Source: Aphanothece sacrum FPU1
GTDB lineage: Bacteria > Cyanobacteriota > Cyanobacteriia > Cyanobacteriales > Microcystaceae
NCBI RefSeq assembly: GCF_003864295.1
Contig: NZ_BDQK01000014.1
Location: 62,001 to 126,000 of the forward strand
DNA length: 64,000 nt
Reading direction: 5' to 3'
Part shown: in pieces, positions 26,078 through 36,206 of the stretch
Layout: each line of letters begins with the position of its first letter
How positions within the stretch are numbered: position 1 is the stretch's first letter
The notes under the pieces: generated by a model
Databases searched by the model: none
The model's input: the letters and a program-made list of their open reading frames with translations, nothing else
What the model was told of the DNA's origin: nothing
Translations under genes and position numbers: made by a program

Positions 26078-26481
26078 CCCTTTGCGACGCTTCTCCCCTA
26101 ATAGCCTTAATTAATGAAGGTGACGACAATCATCAACGCTGCGTTGACATTCTACCATCACTGTCAGCACCGTTAGTCACTACTTGTGCTTGTTTTACCG
26201 AAGCCATGTATTTATTAGGTCGCTATGGTGGTTGGTTTGCACAACAAGAATTATGGGGTTATGTGGCTGATGAAATTCTGATAATACATCATCATACTTC
26301 AGACGAACTAACCAGAATGGAATCATTAATGAAGCAATATCGAGATGTTCCAATGGATTTAGCAGATTCTTCTTTAGTAGCGATGGCTGAAGTGCTTAAT
26401 CAAAGACAAATATTCACCCTAGATCACGATTTTTATATTTATCGATTGTGGGGAAATCAAACCTTTGATATTGTACTTTAA
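26074..26481 (+). CDS. VapC-type PIN toxin of module 2
   Basis: A 135-residue PIN-domain protein of normal length. Acidic residues expected for the PIN site are visible: Asp in LCDASPLIALIN, Glu in CFTEAMYLL, Asp in PMDLADSSLVAMAE and Asp in FTLDHDFYIYR. It is probably an RNase toxin kept in check by the upstream protein. The four genes from 25342 overlap in series and must be one transcript. Confidence 0.82.
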   Translation: MTLCDASPLIALINEGDDNHQRCVDILPSLSAPLVTTCACFTEAMYLLGRYGGWFAQQELWGYVADEILIIHHHTSDELTRMESLMKQYRDVPMDLADSSLVAMAEVLNQRQIFTLDHDFYIYRLWGNQTFDIVL

Positions 26482-26570
26482 AATACCACAAATTTACCCT
26501 AGAAATAAGCTCATATCTTCTTGAAATATAAACAATTGTGGTACAAGCTTTAGCCCTGTTACAAGCAATA

Positions 26571-26600
26571 TATTAACTATTAACTATTAACTATTAACTA
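26571..26600. repeat. Heptamer tandem repeat TATTAAC
   Basis: Four perfect tandem copies of TATTAAC plus two bases lie between the PIN toxin and the converging MacB-like gene. Confidence 0.8.
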
Positions 26601-26602
26601 AT

Positions 26603-27820
26603 TTACGCACTTCTTAAAGCAACAATAGGATCAAGTTTAGCGGCCCTTTGTGCAGGTACAACCCCAAAAAATAAGCCAATTCCTCCCGAAATTCCTAAAG
26701 AAAGAATAATCGCACTCGCAGAAATTCCTGGAGATAAAGGAGAAAGAATTCCCACTAAAGAAATGATACCAACTCCTGTTAAAATGCCCATAATTCCCCC
26801 AGAAACTGAAATAATAACCGCTTCAACTAAAAACTGAATTAAAATGTCTCCTTGGGTTGCTCCTAATGCTTTTCTTAACCCAATTTCTTGAGTTCTTTCT
26901 GACACGGAAACTAACATAATATTCATCACCCCAATACCACCAACAATGAGAGAAATTCCCGCTAAAACCGCTAACATAACGGTTAAACCTCCGGCAATAT
27001 TTCCCACAATATCTAACATTTGTTTAGAAGTTTCTACCCTAAAATCATCCTCATCGGTAATATTATGTCTTAATCTTAGTAAGTTTTCAATCTGAAACTT
27101 AGACGCTCGAATACTATCAGTATTTTTAGCTTCAGCATTAATCCAACTTAATTCTAAGCCATAAGGAGAAGTTTTTCCCACAATTTGATTAGCCATTGTT
27201 GTTAGGGGAATTAACACAGTTTCATCTAAATTAGAACCCATAAAAGAACCTTTTGGTTCCATAATTCCAATAATTTCAAACGTAATATTTTTAGCTCTAA
27301 TTTTCTCACCAATGGGATTACGATTATTAAATAAACGGTCTGCAATTTCTGCTCCAAGTACCGCTACTCGTTTATTTCTTTGTAGATCAATTTCATTAAA
27401 AAACCGTCCTTTGGCCACCGAAAAATCACGAACAGAACGATAATCAGGCGTTGTTCCAATCAGTAAAGCATTAGTATTTTGACTAAAATAAGAAACTAAT
27501 TGTCGTTGATTAATTTCAGGGGCTATTGCCTTAATACCAGGCACTTGAGAAACTATTGCTTCAGCATCTTCCCAAACTAAAGTACGGGGTAAATTAAAAG
27601 TAGAGTTACGCGCTTTTCGACTTCCAGGTACAATAAAAATAACATTAGGTCCTAATGCTTCTAATTGGTCTGTGGCAAGTTTTTGCGCCCCTTGACCAAT
27701 CCCAATAGTAGCAATAACCGAAGCATTGCCAATAATAATACCAAGCATAGTTAAGCTTGTCCGTAACTTATTCGCCGCTAACATCGCAGCCGCCATCTTG
27801 ACACTTTCTAATAAATTCAT
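26603..27820 (-). CDS. ABC transporter permease, MacB/FtsX type
   Basis: A 405-residue permease with an N-terminal membrane helix (LRTSLTMLGIIIGNASVIATIGIG), a large periplasmic MacB-type domain (about residues 45-270) and a C-terminal FtsX domain with three membrane segments (VMLAVLAGISLIVGGIGVMNIMLVSV; SERTQEIGLRKALGA). It lacks the fused ATPase of E. coli MacB. With the HlyD-like protein 30 nt upstream it should form an efflux or lipoprotein-export machine. No ATPase gene is adjacent, so that subunit must be encoded elsewhere. Confidence 0.85.
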   Translation of the reverse strand: MNLLESVKMAAAMLAANKLRTSLTMLGIIIGNASVIATIGIGQGAQKLATDQLEALGPNVIFIVPGSRKARNSTFNLPRTLVWEDAEAIVSQVPGIKAIAPEINQRQLVSYFSQNTNALLIGTTPDYRSVRDFSVAKGRFFNEIDLQRNKRVAVLGAEIADRLFNNRNPIGEKIRAKNITFEIIGIMEPKGSFMGSNLDETVLIPLTTMANQIVGKTSPYGLELSWINAEAKNTDSIRASKFQIENLLRLRHNITDEDDFRVETSKQMLDIVGNIAGGLTVMLAVLAGISLIVGGIGVMNIMLVSVSERTQEIGLRKALGATQGDILIQFLVEAVIISVSGGIMGILTGVGIISLVGILSPLSPGISASAIILSLGISGGIGLFFGVVPAQRAAKLDPIVALRSA

Positions 27821-27850
27821 AGGTAAATTTTAGTTATTAAATTGACAATT

Positions 27851-29335
27851 TTATTCTGGTTTTTTATCTTTGTTGTCTTTTTTATTTGGTTGCTCAGGTA
27901 AATCAATAAAAACACGATCACCTGGAGTTAACCCTGACAAAATTTCTGTTTTATCATCTAACACTAAACCAATAGTAATGGGTTTAAATTCCGGTTTGTT
28001 TTGTGCATCAGGAACCATCACCCCAGTTTTCCCTTCTTGAGTCACAATCGCCACAGTAGGAACCACTAAAGCCTGATTTAATTGTTGCCCCAAAAAAGAG
28101 ACATCTACATTCATTTTAGAGAGCAATTTATCTCTCCCTGTAATCAGTCCAATAGTCACTTCAAAAGAGGTCACATTTTGATCGACAATCGCTTCTGGGG
28201 CAATGCGAATAACTTGCCCTTGAAAAGTTTCATTAGGAAAAGCATCGGCGATAATACTAACAGGTTGTCCGGGTTGAATATTGCCAATATCAACTTCTGG
28301 AACTTTAGCGACGACTTTTAATCCTCTGGCCAAAGCAACAATAGAACTAGAAGTAGCTGAGGCGGTACTTGATGCAGAAGTAGTCGGAGTAACAAATGCC
28401 CCTTGAGTGGCGAATTTTTGGGTGACAATACCATCAAAAGGAGCGCGAATAGCAGTATCTTGAAATTGGATAACAATACGCTCTAATTCGGCTTTATTCG
28501 CAGCAGCAGCAGCCTGTAATTGAGCAATTTCAGCCTGGGCAGTTTGTTTGCGTTCTTCAAAAGCAATTTTAGCCTCGGCAACAGAGGCTTGAGATTGCCT
28601 AATTTGTTGTTCAAGTTGACCCAGTTCTGGAGGTGCAGTATTTTTAGTCTGTTCGAGTTTTTGCAATGTTTCGACAACAGTAGCTTTCGCATTAATATAT
28701 TCACTGCTAACTGCATCAAAACTATCTTGAGTAATAGCCCCTTCTTTCATTAATTCTTCATTGCGTTTAACGCGAGAAGCTGCAAGTCTATAGCGACCAT
28801 CCGCGGCCCGTAATTGAGATTCAATTTGTTGAATATCTTTAGGAATTCTTTGTTTAACTTGTTCTAAATTTGCTTGTGCTTGTTCAACTTCAGATTTAGC
28901 TTTTAAATAACGGGTTTGTGCTTGATTAATTTCACTGGGAATTCGGGTTTTAGCCGCAGATAAATTAGCTAAAGTTTGTTGATAATTTGCTTCAGCTTGT
29001 TTTCCTTGGGCCCGAATTTCCGTATTTTCCATAATTGCCAAGATTTGCCCAGCTTTAACGGGCATTCCCTGTTCTACTCGCAACTGTACTAACCGGCCTG
29101 GATTTTTCGGGCTAATATTAACACTTTGAATGGGTTCTACTGTTCCACTCGCTTTAATTTCTATCCCCAGGGTTTCCCGTTGGATAGTCACGGTCATTTT
29201 ATCGATTTCATTCTCGACGGTTGGGGTTTGTATCATTCTGTAAGTTGATACACCCAAGACAAGAATACCGCCAGTCATGAGAGCTAAAATCCAAGGTAGG
29301 GGACGATTAAATTTACCAAACACAGGAACTTCCAT
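27851..29335 (-). CDS. HlyD/MacA-like periplasmic adaptor subunit
   Basis: A 494-residue protein with an N-terminal membrane anchor (LPWILALMTGGILVLGVSTYRM). A lipoyl-like domain (VNISPKNPGRLVQLRVEQGMPVKAGQ) is followed by long alpha-helical coiled-coil hairpins rich in Gln and Ala (about residues 105-275). The second lipoyl half is IRAPFDGIVTQKFATQGAFV, and a C-terminal beta domain follows. It is the first gene of an operon with the MacB-like permease. A second arm repeat in the hairpin makes it longer than MacA. Confidence 0.87.
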   Translation of the reverse strand: MEVPVFGKFNRPLPWILALMTGGILVLGVSTYRMIQTPTVENEIDKMTVTIQRETLGIEIKASGTVEPIQSVNISPKNPGRLVQLRVEQGMPVKAGQILAIMENTEIRAQGKQAEANYQQTLANLSAAKTRIPSEINQAQTRYLKAKSEVEQAQANLEQVKQRIPKDIQQIESQLRAADGRYRLAASRVKRNEELMKEGAITQDSFDAVSSEYINAKATVVETLQKLEQTKNTAPPELGQLEQQIRQSQASVAEAKIAFEERKQTAQAEIAQLQAAAAANKAELERIVIQFQDTAIRAPFDGIVTQKFATQGAFVTPTTSASSTASATSSSIVALARGLKVVAKVPEVDIGNIQPGQPVSIIADAFPNETFQGQVIRIAPEAIVDQNVTSFEVTIGLITGRDKLLSKMNVDVSFLGQQLNQALVVPTVAIVTQEGKTGVMVPDAQNKPEFKPITIGLVLDDKTEILSGLTPGDRVFIDLPEQPNKKDNKDKKPE

Positions 29336-29569
29336 AAGAATAGTAATACAGCATTAAGCAACTACGAAGGAATTATCCTACTTATATTAACGTTTCTGAC
29401 GATTGTGGGTGGTGAGGTAAGCTGTATTGACGTTTATTTTACAACATTTTTTATACCTCCCAACCGCAATCTTTTGGGCTTTATTTATCTTATCTCGTCT
29501 GACTGTTTTGTTTGATAAAGTTTTGGTTTATCCCCAGTTTTCCTGGAAAAATATCGGGATAAAAACTTA

Positions 29570-30112
29570 TCAATCTGTCAAACTTTCCTCTTGAGAATGA
29601 GGGATGATTCTGGCAGGAATTCCTACTGCTGTGGCTTTTGGAGGTACAATACAGTTACGAACTACTGCATTAGCCCCTATTTTAGCATCGTCCCCAATAG
29701 TTGTGTTTTTGAGAATTTTAGCCCCTGTCCCAATTAGTACATTATTTCCGACTTTAACACTTGCTACGATTGTTACTTGTTGAAAAATGGTACAATTAAC
29801 ACCTATAATAGCACTAGGATGAATCACAACTCCGGTAGGATGAGGCAAATGCAGCCCTCCTCCTATTTGACAATTTAAAGGAATATCCGCCCCTGTCACC
29901 ACAGTCCAGAAGCGATAATTAATGACAAAATAAGCCCTAATCAAAGAAGAAATGGGGTTTTTATTGTTTTGCCATTTCTGGTAATTTCTAATAGATTTAA
30001 TCAGTTGACGACTAGGGTTCCACCACTTGACACATTTTTCCCTTTCCCAATTAGGTTTAATATCAGGATGTGGATTAATTTCTGAGGTTTCTACCTTAGC
30101 ACTTGTAGACAT
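29570..30112 (-). CDS. Serine acetyltransferase-like / hexapeptide acyltransferase
   Basis: A 180-residue protein. Residues 70-175 show left-handed beta-helix hexapeptide repeats (GGGLHLPHPTGVVIHPSAIIGVNCTIFQQVTIV, then KVGNNVLIGTGAKIL...). The HPTGVVIHPSAIIG layout is typical of CysE-like and colanic-acid-type O-acetyltransferases. The N-terminus (about 60 residues) is charged and lacks the long CysE helical domain, so an exopolysaccharide or envelope substrate is more likely than serine. A stretch of ATTATC/CATTATCAATTATC repeats lies just upstream (30126-30178). Confidence 0.75.
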   Translation of the reverse strand: MSTSAKVETSEINPHPDIKPNWEREKCVKWWNPSRQLIKSIRNYQKWQNNKNPISSLIRAYFVINYRFWTVVTGADIPLNCQIGGGLHLPHPTGVVIHPSAIIGVNCTIFQQVTIVASVKVGNNVLIGTGAKILKNTTIGDDAKIGANAVVRNCIVPPKATAVGIPARIIPHSQEESLTD

Positions 30113-30188
30113 TGTTTTACCACCTTGGGATTAACATCCCAATTATCTATTATCAATTATCTATTGTCAATTATCCATTGTTTACTGC

Positions 30189-32321
30189 TTAACTCTTGAC
30201 AATTGCCCCGAAATCTGCGATGACTCGTCCATGATTACGGAGAATACCTAATAAGTTTAATCGATTTTGACGAATGTGTGGATTTTCATCCATTACTAAT
30301 ACACTATCAGAACCATCAAAAAATTCGTTGACACTTGGGGCAATATTAGCTAAACCATCTACTAATAATTGATAGTTTCTCTGGGTTTTAGCTGCTTTTG
30401 TTTTGGGGACTAATTGTAATAATGCCTCATATAAATTCTGTTCTGAAGACTTCTCAAATAATTTAGTATCAACGACTTCACTGGGATCTAAAATTTGAAA
30501 TTCTAAGTCTCCTTTCGTTGCTAAACGAGTAGAACGGTTGACGGTTTCATAGATAGTATCTAACCGACCATCCTGACGAATTTCTTGTAAGAATTGTGCG
30601 CGATCGCGGACATCTAATAAATCTTGTAAAGCCCTTTCTTGATATTCTAGATCATTTTCTCCCAAGATCGCTTTCACTAAATCATAATCAATTTTGACCT
30701 CATCTTGTAGTAGGGTTTGTATTCGTTGAAGAAAGAAGCTTTGTAACCCTTCTAATGGGGAAATTTTCTGGGGATGACCTGTGACAAAATCGGCGCATCC
30801 TTGGGCTAATAATTGGGCTAAATTAATCGATAAGTTAGCATACCAAGTAATATTAATAATGGCATTAGCGGCCCGTCTTAAAGCAAAGGGATCAGAGGAA
30901 CCTGTAGGAATCATTCCTAAGCCAAAAATACTGATCAAAGTATCCAAGCGATCGCTAATTCCCACTACTTGACCCGTCAAAGAATCTGGCATAATATCAT
31001 CAGCACCACGAGGCAAATAATGATCAAAAATACCTTGGGCCACAACTTCTGGTTCCCCACTAACTAAGGCATATTTTTGTCCCATTACACCTTGTAATTC
31101 AGGAAATTCATAGACCATCTGTGTCACTAGATCCACTTTACACAACATGGCCGTACTTTCAATTTCTTCCCGTTGTTGAGGAGTAATATCCAATTGTTCG
31201 GCAATTTGTTGAGCCATATCCATGATACGATCAACTTTATCGCGCATGGTTCCTAATTCTTCTTGAAATGTCACTGTTTCTAGTTGAGGAAGATAACTAT
31301 CTAAGGGTTCACCACAGTCAGATTTATAGAAAAATTGAGCATCTGCTAAACGGGCCCGAATTACTCGTTCATTTCCTTGGGCAATAATTTTTGATTTAGT
31401 AGGATCACCATTAGAAATAGTGATAAAATTCGGCAATAATGAGCCTTTATTTTTTAGAGCAAAATAACGCTGATGTGTCACCATTACTGTAATAATAACT
31501 TCAGAGGGAAGACTTAAAAATTCTTCGTCAAATTTACCCACTACTGCGGTAGGATATTCTACTAAGTTAATGACTTCTTGCAGTAATTCGTCTGAAATTT
31601 CTGGGGTTCCTCCTAACTGTTTACTAACTTTTTTAATCTGTTCTTCAATAATTTGACGACGTTTTAATGGGTCAACCACCACATAAGCTGATCTCAATGT
31701 TTCTTCATAGTCAGAAGCCTGAGCAATTGTGATAGCATCAGGATGAAGAATACGATGACCATAAGATACGCGATCGCTGTTTAAGGTATTATCTGAGTTG
31801 ATTAATTGTAGGGGCAAAATTGATTGATCCCACAAAGCTACTAACCAACGAATGGGACGAGAAAAGCGCAAGTCCCCCCCTCCCCACCGCATAAACCGTC
31901 GTCCTTCTAACCCAGTAATCCAATTAGGAACTAATTCCTGTAAAATCTCTTTTGTATCTCTTCCTGTAACTTTTTTCTCCAGAAAAACGAACTCTCCCTT
32001 ATCCGTGGGACGAATTTCTAAGTCTGTCACCTCTACCCCTTGTTTTTTCGCAAATCCTTCGGCCGCAGGGGTGGGTTTCCCGTTTTTGAAGGCCGCTGTT
32101 GCGGGTGGCCCTTTAATAATTTCGTTGCGATCGCTTTGTTTGTCTGGAAGTCCAGTGATTAACACCGCTAACCGACGGGGTGTTCCATAGACAGTGATCG
32201 ACTCTGGGGTCAAAAATTGTTCTTGGAGACTTACAGGGATGCGTTTTTCCCATTGGGCGATCGCCCCATCAACAAAATCTGCGGGTAATTCTTCTGTACC
32301 GACTTCCAATAAAAAGAACAT
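30189..32321 (-). CDS. glyS: Glycyl-tRNA synthetase beta subunit
   Basis: A 710-residue protein starting [20 protein letters not shown], the hallmark of bacterial GlyS. It also has [40 protein letters not shown] and the HD-like middle domain ([14 protein letters not shown]). The C-terminal anticodon-binding region ends near [18 protein letters not shown]. It pairs with GlyQ, whose gene is not in this window, as is usual in cyanobacteria. Confidence 0.97.
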   Translation of the reverse strand: MFFLLEVGTEELPADFVDGAIAQWEKRIPVSLQEQFLTPESITVYGTPRRLAVLITGLPDKQSDRNEIIKGPPATAAFKNGKPTPAAEGFAKKQGVEVTDLEIRPTDKGEFVFLEKKVTGRDTKEILQELVPNWITGLEGRRFMRWGGGDLRFSRPIRWLVALWDQSILPLQLINSDNTLNSDRVSYGHRILHPDAITIAQASDYEETLRSAYVVVDPLKRRQIIEEQIKKVSKQLGGTPEISDELLQEVINLVEYPTAVVGKFDEEFLSLPSEVIITVMVTHQRYFALKNKGSLLPNFITISNGDPTKSKIIAQGNERVIRARLADAQFFYKSDCGEPLDSYLPQLETVTFQEELGTMRDKVDRIMDMAQQIAEQLDITPQQREEIESTAMLCKVDLVTQMVYEFPELQGVMGQKYALVSGEPEVVAQGIFDHYLPRGADDIMPDSLTGQVVGISDRLDTLISIFGLGMIPTGSSDPFALRRAANAIINITWYANLSINLAQLLAQGCADFVTGHPQKISPLEGLQSFFLQRIQTLLQDEVKIDYDLVKAILGENDLEYQERALQDLLDVRDRAQFLQEIRQDGRLDTIYETVNRSTRLATKGDLEFQILDPSEVVDTKLFEKSSEQNLYEALLQLVPKTKAAKTQRNYQLLVDGLANIAPSVNEFFDGSDSVLVMDENPHIRQNRLNLLGILRNHGRVIADFGAIVKS

Positions 32322-32419
32322 ATTGACTTAGAATGATAATTGAGAATGCACTACTTAAAAATATACTCTATAATTATATCAGTTTATCTATTTTTTTATG
32401 TATAAAATTTTTCTATTTT

Positions 32420-33538
32420 ATGTTAAAACGAATCTATATTGATAATTTCCGATGTTTAGTCAATTTTAATTTAACTTTCGACGCAATTAATTTATTTTTA
32501 GGAGAGAATGGAACTGGCAAATCTACAGTTTTTGAGGTTCTACAAAAAATTCAAGCATTAGTAAATGGTGATAATAAAGTCGGAAAAATTTTCCAATCCG
32601 TAGACTGCACTCGTTGGCAAAGTTTAGCAACTCAACGTTTTGAGTTAGAAATAACTGGAAATAATGGAATTTATAAATATGAATTAGGAATTGGTCATAA
32701 TCAAGATAAATGTCGGCTCGAATATGAACGTTTATGGTTTGATAATCAGCCTTTATTGAAATTTGAGTTAGGAGAAGTTACATTATATCGGGATAATTAT
32801 TCAGAAGGGCCGCAATATCCCTTTGATTGGTCACAATCTATGCTACCGTCATTAATGCCAAGAAATGATAATACTAAGTTAACTTGGTTTAAAGAACGGA
32901 TGCAAAGATTGATTATCGTTAAGATTGTTCCTAGTTTGATGGTCGATGAAAGTAGTCAAGAAGAAATGCGCTTGACAGATAAAATGGAAAATTATGTCTC
33001 TTGGTATCGTTATTTATCGCAAGATCAAGGAAAAATAGTAGAACTTTTTGGCATTTTAAAAGAAACTTTAATAGGTTTTAATAGCATAAAATTTGAGAGA
33101 GTAACTGAAAAAAACTTAGTTTTAAATCTAAAATTTTCTGGAGAGATGTCTAATAGTAACCTGATCGAATATCGTTGGGGAGAACTATCCGATGGACAAA
33201 AAACTTTAATTGCTTTATATACTCTTTTATATGGAACTAAATCAGAAGACTATACGGTTTGTATTGATGAACCAGAAAATTTTTTAGCCTTACCAGAAAT
33301 TCAACCATGGATAATAAAATTATATGATTTTTGTCAAGAAGGGAAACTTCAATCCTTATTAATTTCTCATCATCCTGAATTAATCAATTATCTTTTAGTA
33401 TCACCTATCGGTTATTGGTTTGAACGGCAAAGTAATGCACCTGTTAGGGTAAAATCAATTACTACTAAAGAAACTGATGATTTGGGAATTCCGGTTTCAG
33501 AATTAATTGCACGAGGATGGTTAAATGAGTCAGAATAG
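32420..33538 (+). CDS. AAA/SMC-like ATPase of a two-gene module
   Basis: A 372-residue ABC-type AAA ATPase (AAA_15/AAA_21-like). It starts MLKRIYIDNFRCLVNFNLTF, then Walker A GENGTGKST (residues 28-36), signature-like LSDGQKTLIALYTLL, Walker B VCIDEP (about 280-286) and a switch histidine in SHHPELIN. ATG 32420 gives the classic N-terminus; 29 upstream codons are AT-rich and unlikely to be coding. It overlaps the TOPRIM-like gene by 14 nt. Such ATPase-TOPRIM pairs occur in OLD- and PARIS-type phage defence. Exact family membership was not tested. Confidence 0.82.
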   Translation: MLKRIYIDNFRCLVNFNLTFDAINLFLGENGTGKSTVFEVLQKIQALVNGDNKVGKIFQSVDCTRWQSLATQRFELEITGNNGIYKYELGIGHNQDKCRLEYERLWFDNQPLLKFELGEVTLYRDNYSEGPQYPFDWSQSMLPSLMPRNDNTKLTWFKERMQRLIIVKIVPSLMVDESSQEEMRLTDKMENYVSWYRYLSQDQGKIVELFGILKETLIGFNSIKFERVTEKNLVLNLKFSGEMSNSNLIEYRWGELSDGQKTLIALYTLLYGTKSEDYTVCIDEPENFLALPEIQPWIIKLYDFCQEGKLQSLLISHHPELINYLLVSPIGYWFERQSNAPVRVKSITTKETDDLGIPVSELIARGWLNESE

Positions 33539-34070
33539 AGTGCAAATAGTTATCTTATGTGAGGATCGACAACAGGAAGTTTTCGCCCGTTATTTTTTAG
33601 AACAACGAGGTTTTAACAGTAGATTTCGCGCTAAAATAAATCCACCTGGTAGCCAATCTGGAGAACAGTATGTGAGAACTGAGTATGCCAAAGAAGTGCA
33701 AGCTTATCGTCAAAATAAAAATCGGATTTCTCTTGCATTAGTTGTGATCATTGATGCTGATCAATTTACAGTAGAAGAAAGACTAAATCAATTAGCAAAT
33801 ACCCTTAAGAATAATCGTCAACCGGATGAAGCAATTGCTATTTTTATTCCTAAACGTAATATTGAGACTTGGATACATCACCTACAAGGAACTCTGGTTG
33901 ATGAAACAACCTCTTATGGAAAGTTTGTCAATAATGAAGCTTCTTGTAAAGGAGATATAAAACAGTTAGTTAATCAATGTTACTCTCAAAATCTACCCAA
34001 TAATGTACCTCCTTCACTGCAAAAAGCTTGTGAAGAATTTCAAAGATTATTACCACTTTTAAAGGATTAA
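33525..34070 (+). CDS. TOPRIM-like small protein paired with the AAA ATPase
   Basis: A 181-residue protein. It has the acidic pattern of a TOPRIM fold: VILCEDRQQEVF (Glu13, Asp14), then VVIIDADQF (Asp77, Asp79). A conserved-looking IPKRNIETWIHHL stretch follows. TOPRIM domains cut nucleic acid in OLD nucleases, RloB-like proteins and the PARIS effector AriB. The product may be the effector of the ATPase encoded upstream, with which it overlaps by 14 nt. An ABC-F gene follows after 4 nt. Confidence 0.65.
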   Translation: MSQNRVQIVILCEDRQQEVFARYFLEQRGFNSRFRAKINPPGSQSGEQYVRTEYAKEVQAYRQNKNRISLALVVIIDADQFTVEERLNQLANTLKNNRQPDEAIAIFIPKRNIETWIHHLQGTLVDETTSYGKFVNNEASCKGDIKQLVNQCYSQNLPNNVPPSLQKACEEFQRLLPLLKD

Positions 34071-34074
34071 ATAC

Positions 34075-35991
34075 ATGACAATTTTTACTCTACGATCAAT
34101 TAAAAAAGATTTTGGCATCAAAGAAATACTAAAAGATGCTAGTTTTAGTCTAGAGGAAGGAGATAAAGTTGGTTTAATTGGTACAAATGGATCTGGAAAA
34201 TCAACTTTATTAAAAATGATAGCTCGATTAGAACCTATTGATGGGGGTGAAATTTGGGTTAATTCGGGGGCGAAAATTGTCTATCTTCCCCAACAACCAG
34301 AAATGGATGAAAACCACACAGTTTTAGAACAAGTTTTTGCCCATAGTGGAGAACAAATGGCATTAATTCGAGACTATGAAGAATTATCTCATAAACTGGC
34401 TCATCATCAAGGAGATACCAATAACTTAATGGTTCAATTATCGAGTATAACTCAAAAAATTGAAACAGTAGGAGCTTGGGAAGTAGAAACCAATGCTAAG
34501 ATTATTTTAACTCAGTTAGGGATTGAAGATTTTGAGGCTAAAGTAGGTAATTTATCGGGAGGATATCGTAAACGAATTGCCCTAGCTTCTGCTTTACTAT
34601 CCCAACCAGATGTGTTATTAATGGATGAACCGACTAACCATTTAGATGCCTTATCAGTAGAATGGTTACAAAGTTATTTGAATCGTTATCAAGGGGCTTT
34701 ATTTTTAATTACTCATGATCGATATTTTTTAGATAAAGTCACTAACCGAATTATTGAAATTGACCAAGGAGAAATTTATAATTATTCAGGAAATTATAGT
34801 TATTTCTTAGAAAAAAAAGCCGAATCAGAAGAATCTGAACTGAGTAGTCAAAGGAAACACGCAGGGGTATTAAGACGAGAATTAGAATGGTTAAAACGAG
34901 GACCAAAAGCCAGAAGTACCAAGCAAAAAGCTCGAATTTATCGTATTGAAGATATGCAGCAAAAGGAGTTTAAACAAACACAAGGCAAAGTTGATATTTC
35001 TACTGCTAGTCGTCGCATTGGTAAGAAAGTTATTGAGTTAAATAATATTAGTAAATCCTATGACGAACGAACATTAATCAAAGATTTTACTTATATTTTT
35101 ACCCCTCAAGATAGGGTAGGAATTATTGGTCAAAATGGGGCTGGAAAATCCACTTTAATGAATATTATAACAGGTAAGATTCTACCAGATTCTGGGATAG
35201 TAGAAATTGGACCTACCATTCATTTTGGTTATTTTGATCAACATTCTGAGGATTTATTAGTTAATGAAAATCAACGGGTGATTGAATATTTAAAAGAAGT
35301 TGCTGAATTAGTTCAAACATCGGATGGCAGTGTTATTACTGCTTCTCAAATGTTAGAAAGATTCCTGTTTTCTCCCAATCAACAATATTCACCCATTAAT
35401 AAATTATCAGGAGGAGAAAGACGGCGTTTATTTTTATTACAAGTCTTAATGACTGCGCCGAATGTACTTATTTTAGATGAACCAACTAATGATTTAGATG
35501 TCCAAACTTTAGCGGTTTTAGAAGAATATTTAGAGGAATTTAACGGATGTGTTATTGTAGTATCCCATGATCGTTACTTTTTAGATCGGACGGTTGAAAC
35601 TATTTTTTCTTTAGAATCTGGGGGAAATATTCGCCAATATCCTGGTAATTATTCCGTTTATTTAGATTATAAAAAAGCTGAAGAAGACAGAGAAAAAGAA
35701 GCACAAAAGAAACAACAAGTCAAGACAAAACCGACACAAATACAAACTAAAATAACAAAATCTAATCAATCTCGTAAACTATCGTTTAAAGAAAAATATG
35801 AATATAAAGACTTAGAAGAAAAAATACCTAAATTAGAAACAAAAAAAGAAGAACTTGAACAAATACTGTATAAAAATGCCCCTAGTGATTTTAACAAAAT
35901 GCAAGAATTAACTGCAAGTTTATCCCAATTAATTGAAGAAATTGATACAGCAACAGAGAGATGGTTAGAATTAGCAGAAAGAGAGAATTAA
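34075..35991 (+). CDS. ABC-F family ATPase (Uup/EttA-like)
   Basis: A 638-residue soluble protein with two ABC modules and no membrane helices. The first Walker A is GTNGSGKST, with LSGGYRKRIALASALL and LLMDEPTNHLD. The second Walker A is GQNGAGKST, with LSGGERRRLFLLQVL and LILDEPTNDLD. A linker of about 70 residues separates them, and a C-terminal coiled coil (about residues 560-635) follows. The layout fits Uup-type translation or DNA-structure factors. It starts 4 nt after the TOPRIM stop, so it is probably co-transcribed with that pair. A mobile repeat begins one nucleotide after its stop codon. Confidence 0.9.
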   Translation: MTIFTLRSIKKDFGIKEILKDASFSLEEGDKVGLIGTNGSGKSTLLKMIARLEPIDGGEIWVNSGAKIVYLPQQPEMDENHTVLEQVFAHSGEQMALIRDYEELSHKLAHHQGDTNNLMVQLSSITQKIETVGAWEVETNAKIILTQLGIEDFEAKVGNLSGGYRKRIALASALLSQPDVLLMDEPTNHLDALSVEWLQSYLNRYQGALFLITHDRYFLDKVTNRIIEIDQGEIYNYSGNYSYFLEKKAESEESELSSQRKHAGVLRRELEWLKRGPKARSTKQKARIYRIEDMQQKEFKQTQGKVDISTASRRIGKKVIELNNISKSYDERTLIKDFTYIFTPQDRVGIIGQNGAGKSTLMNIITGKILPDSGIVEIGPTIHFGYFDQHSEDLLVNENQRVIEYLKEVAELVQTSDGSVITASQMLERFLFSPNQQYSPINKLSGGERRRLFLLQVLMTAPNVLILDEPTNDLDVQTLAVLEEYLEEFNGCVIVVSHDRYFLDRTVETIFSLESGGNIRQYPGNYSVYLDYKKAEEDREKEAQKKQQVKTKPTQIQTKITKSNQSRKLSFKEKYEYKDLEEKIPKLETKKEELEQILYKNAPSDFNKMQELTASLSQLIEEIDTATERWLELAEREN

Positions 35992-36168
35992 GGTTCTATC
36001 GGACTTACTATGCTAAATTAATAATTAATGACAGACCTTATGTCTTATTCTATAAAGATTAAGTCCGCGCAGGCGGACTTAATTCTAGGTTGCGTAGGCA
36101 ACCTTTGTTTGTATAGCTTAACTCTTAAGAGTTAAGGTCTATCATTTGTAATATTTTATTATAAGTAT
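35992..36168. mobile_element. Family 1 element, copy B
   Basis: The left end GGTTCTATCG...TATGCTAAATTAAT is intact and abuts the ABC-F stop codon. Internal modules (AGTCCGCGCAGGCGGACTT, GGTTGCGTAGGCAACC, CTTAACTCTTAAGAGTTAAG) match copy A. The right end has decayed and runs into a GTAGGGGCGA fragment of the GC-rich repeat. No target duplication is left. Confidence 0.7.
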
Positions 36169-36206
36169 TGGTAGGGGCGATTTTTAAACTAAAATTTAGG
36201 GTGTCT

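Noticed and set aside
30126..30178. Repeated ATTATCAATTATC tract considered as a CRISPR-like array
   Set aside because: Units are short, contiguous and imperfect, without spacers; a simple tandem repeat.
34075..35991. ABC-F gene as the third part of the AAA-TOPRIM defence module
   Set aside because: ABC-F proteins are common housekeeping factors; closeness alone does not show a shared role.
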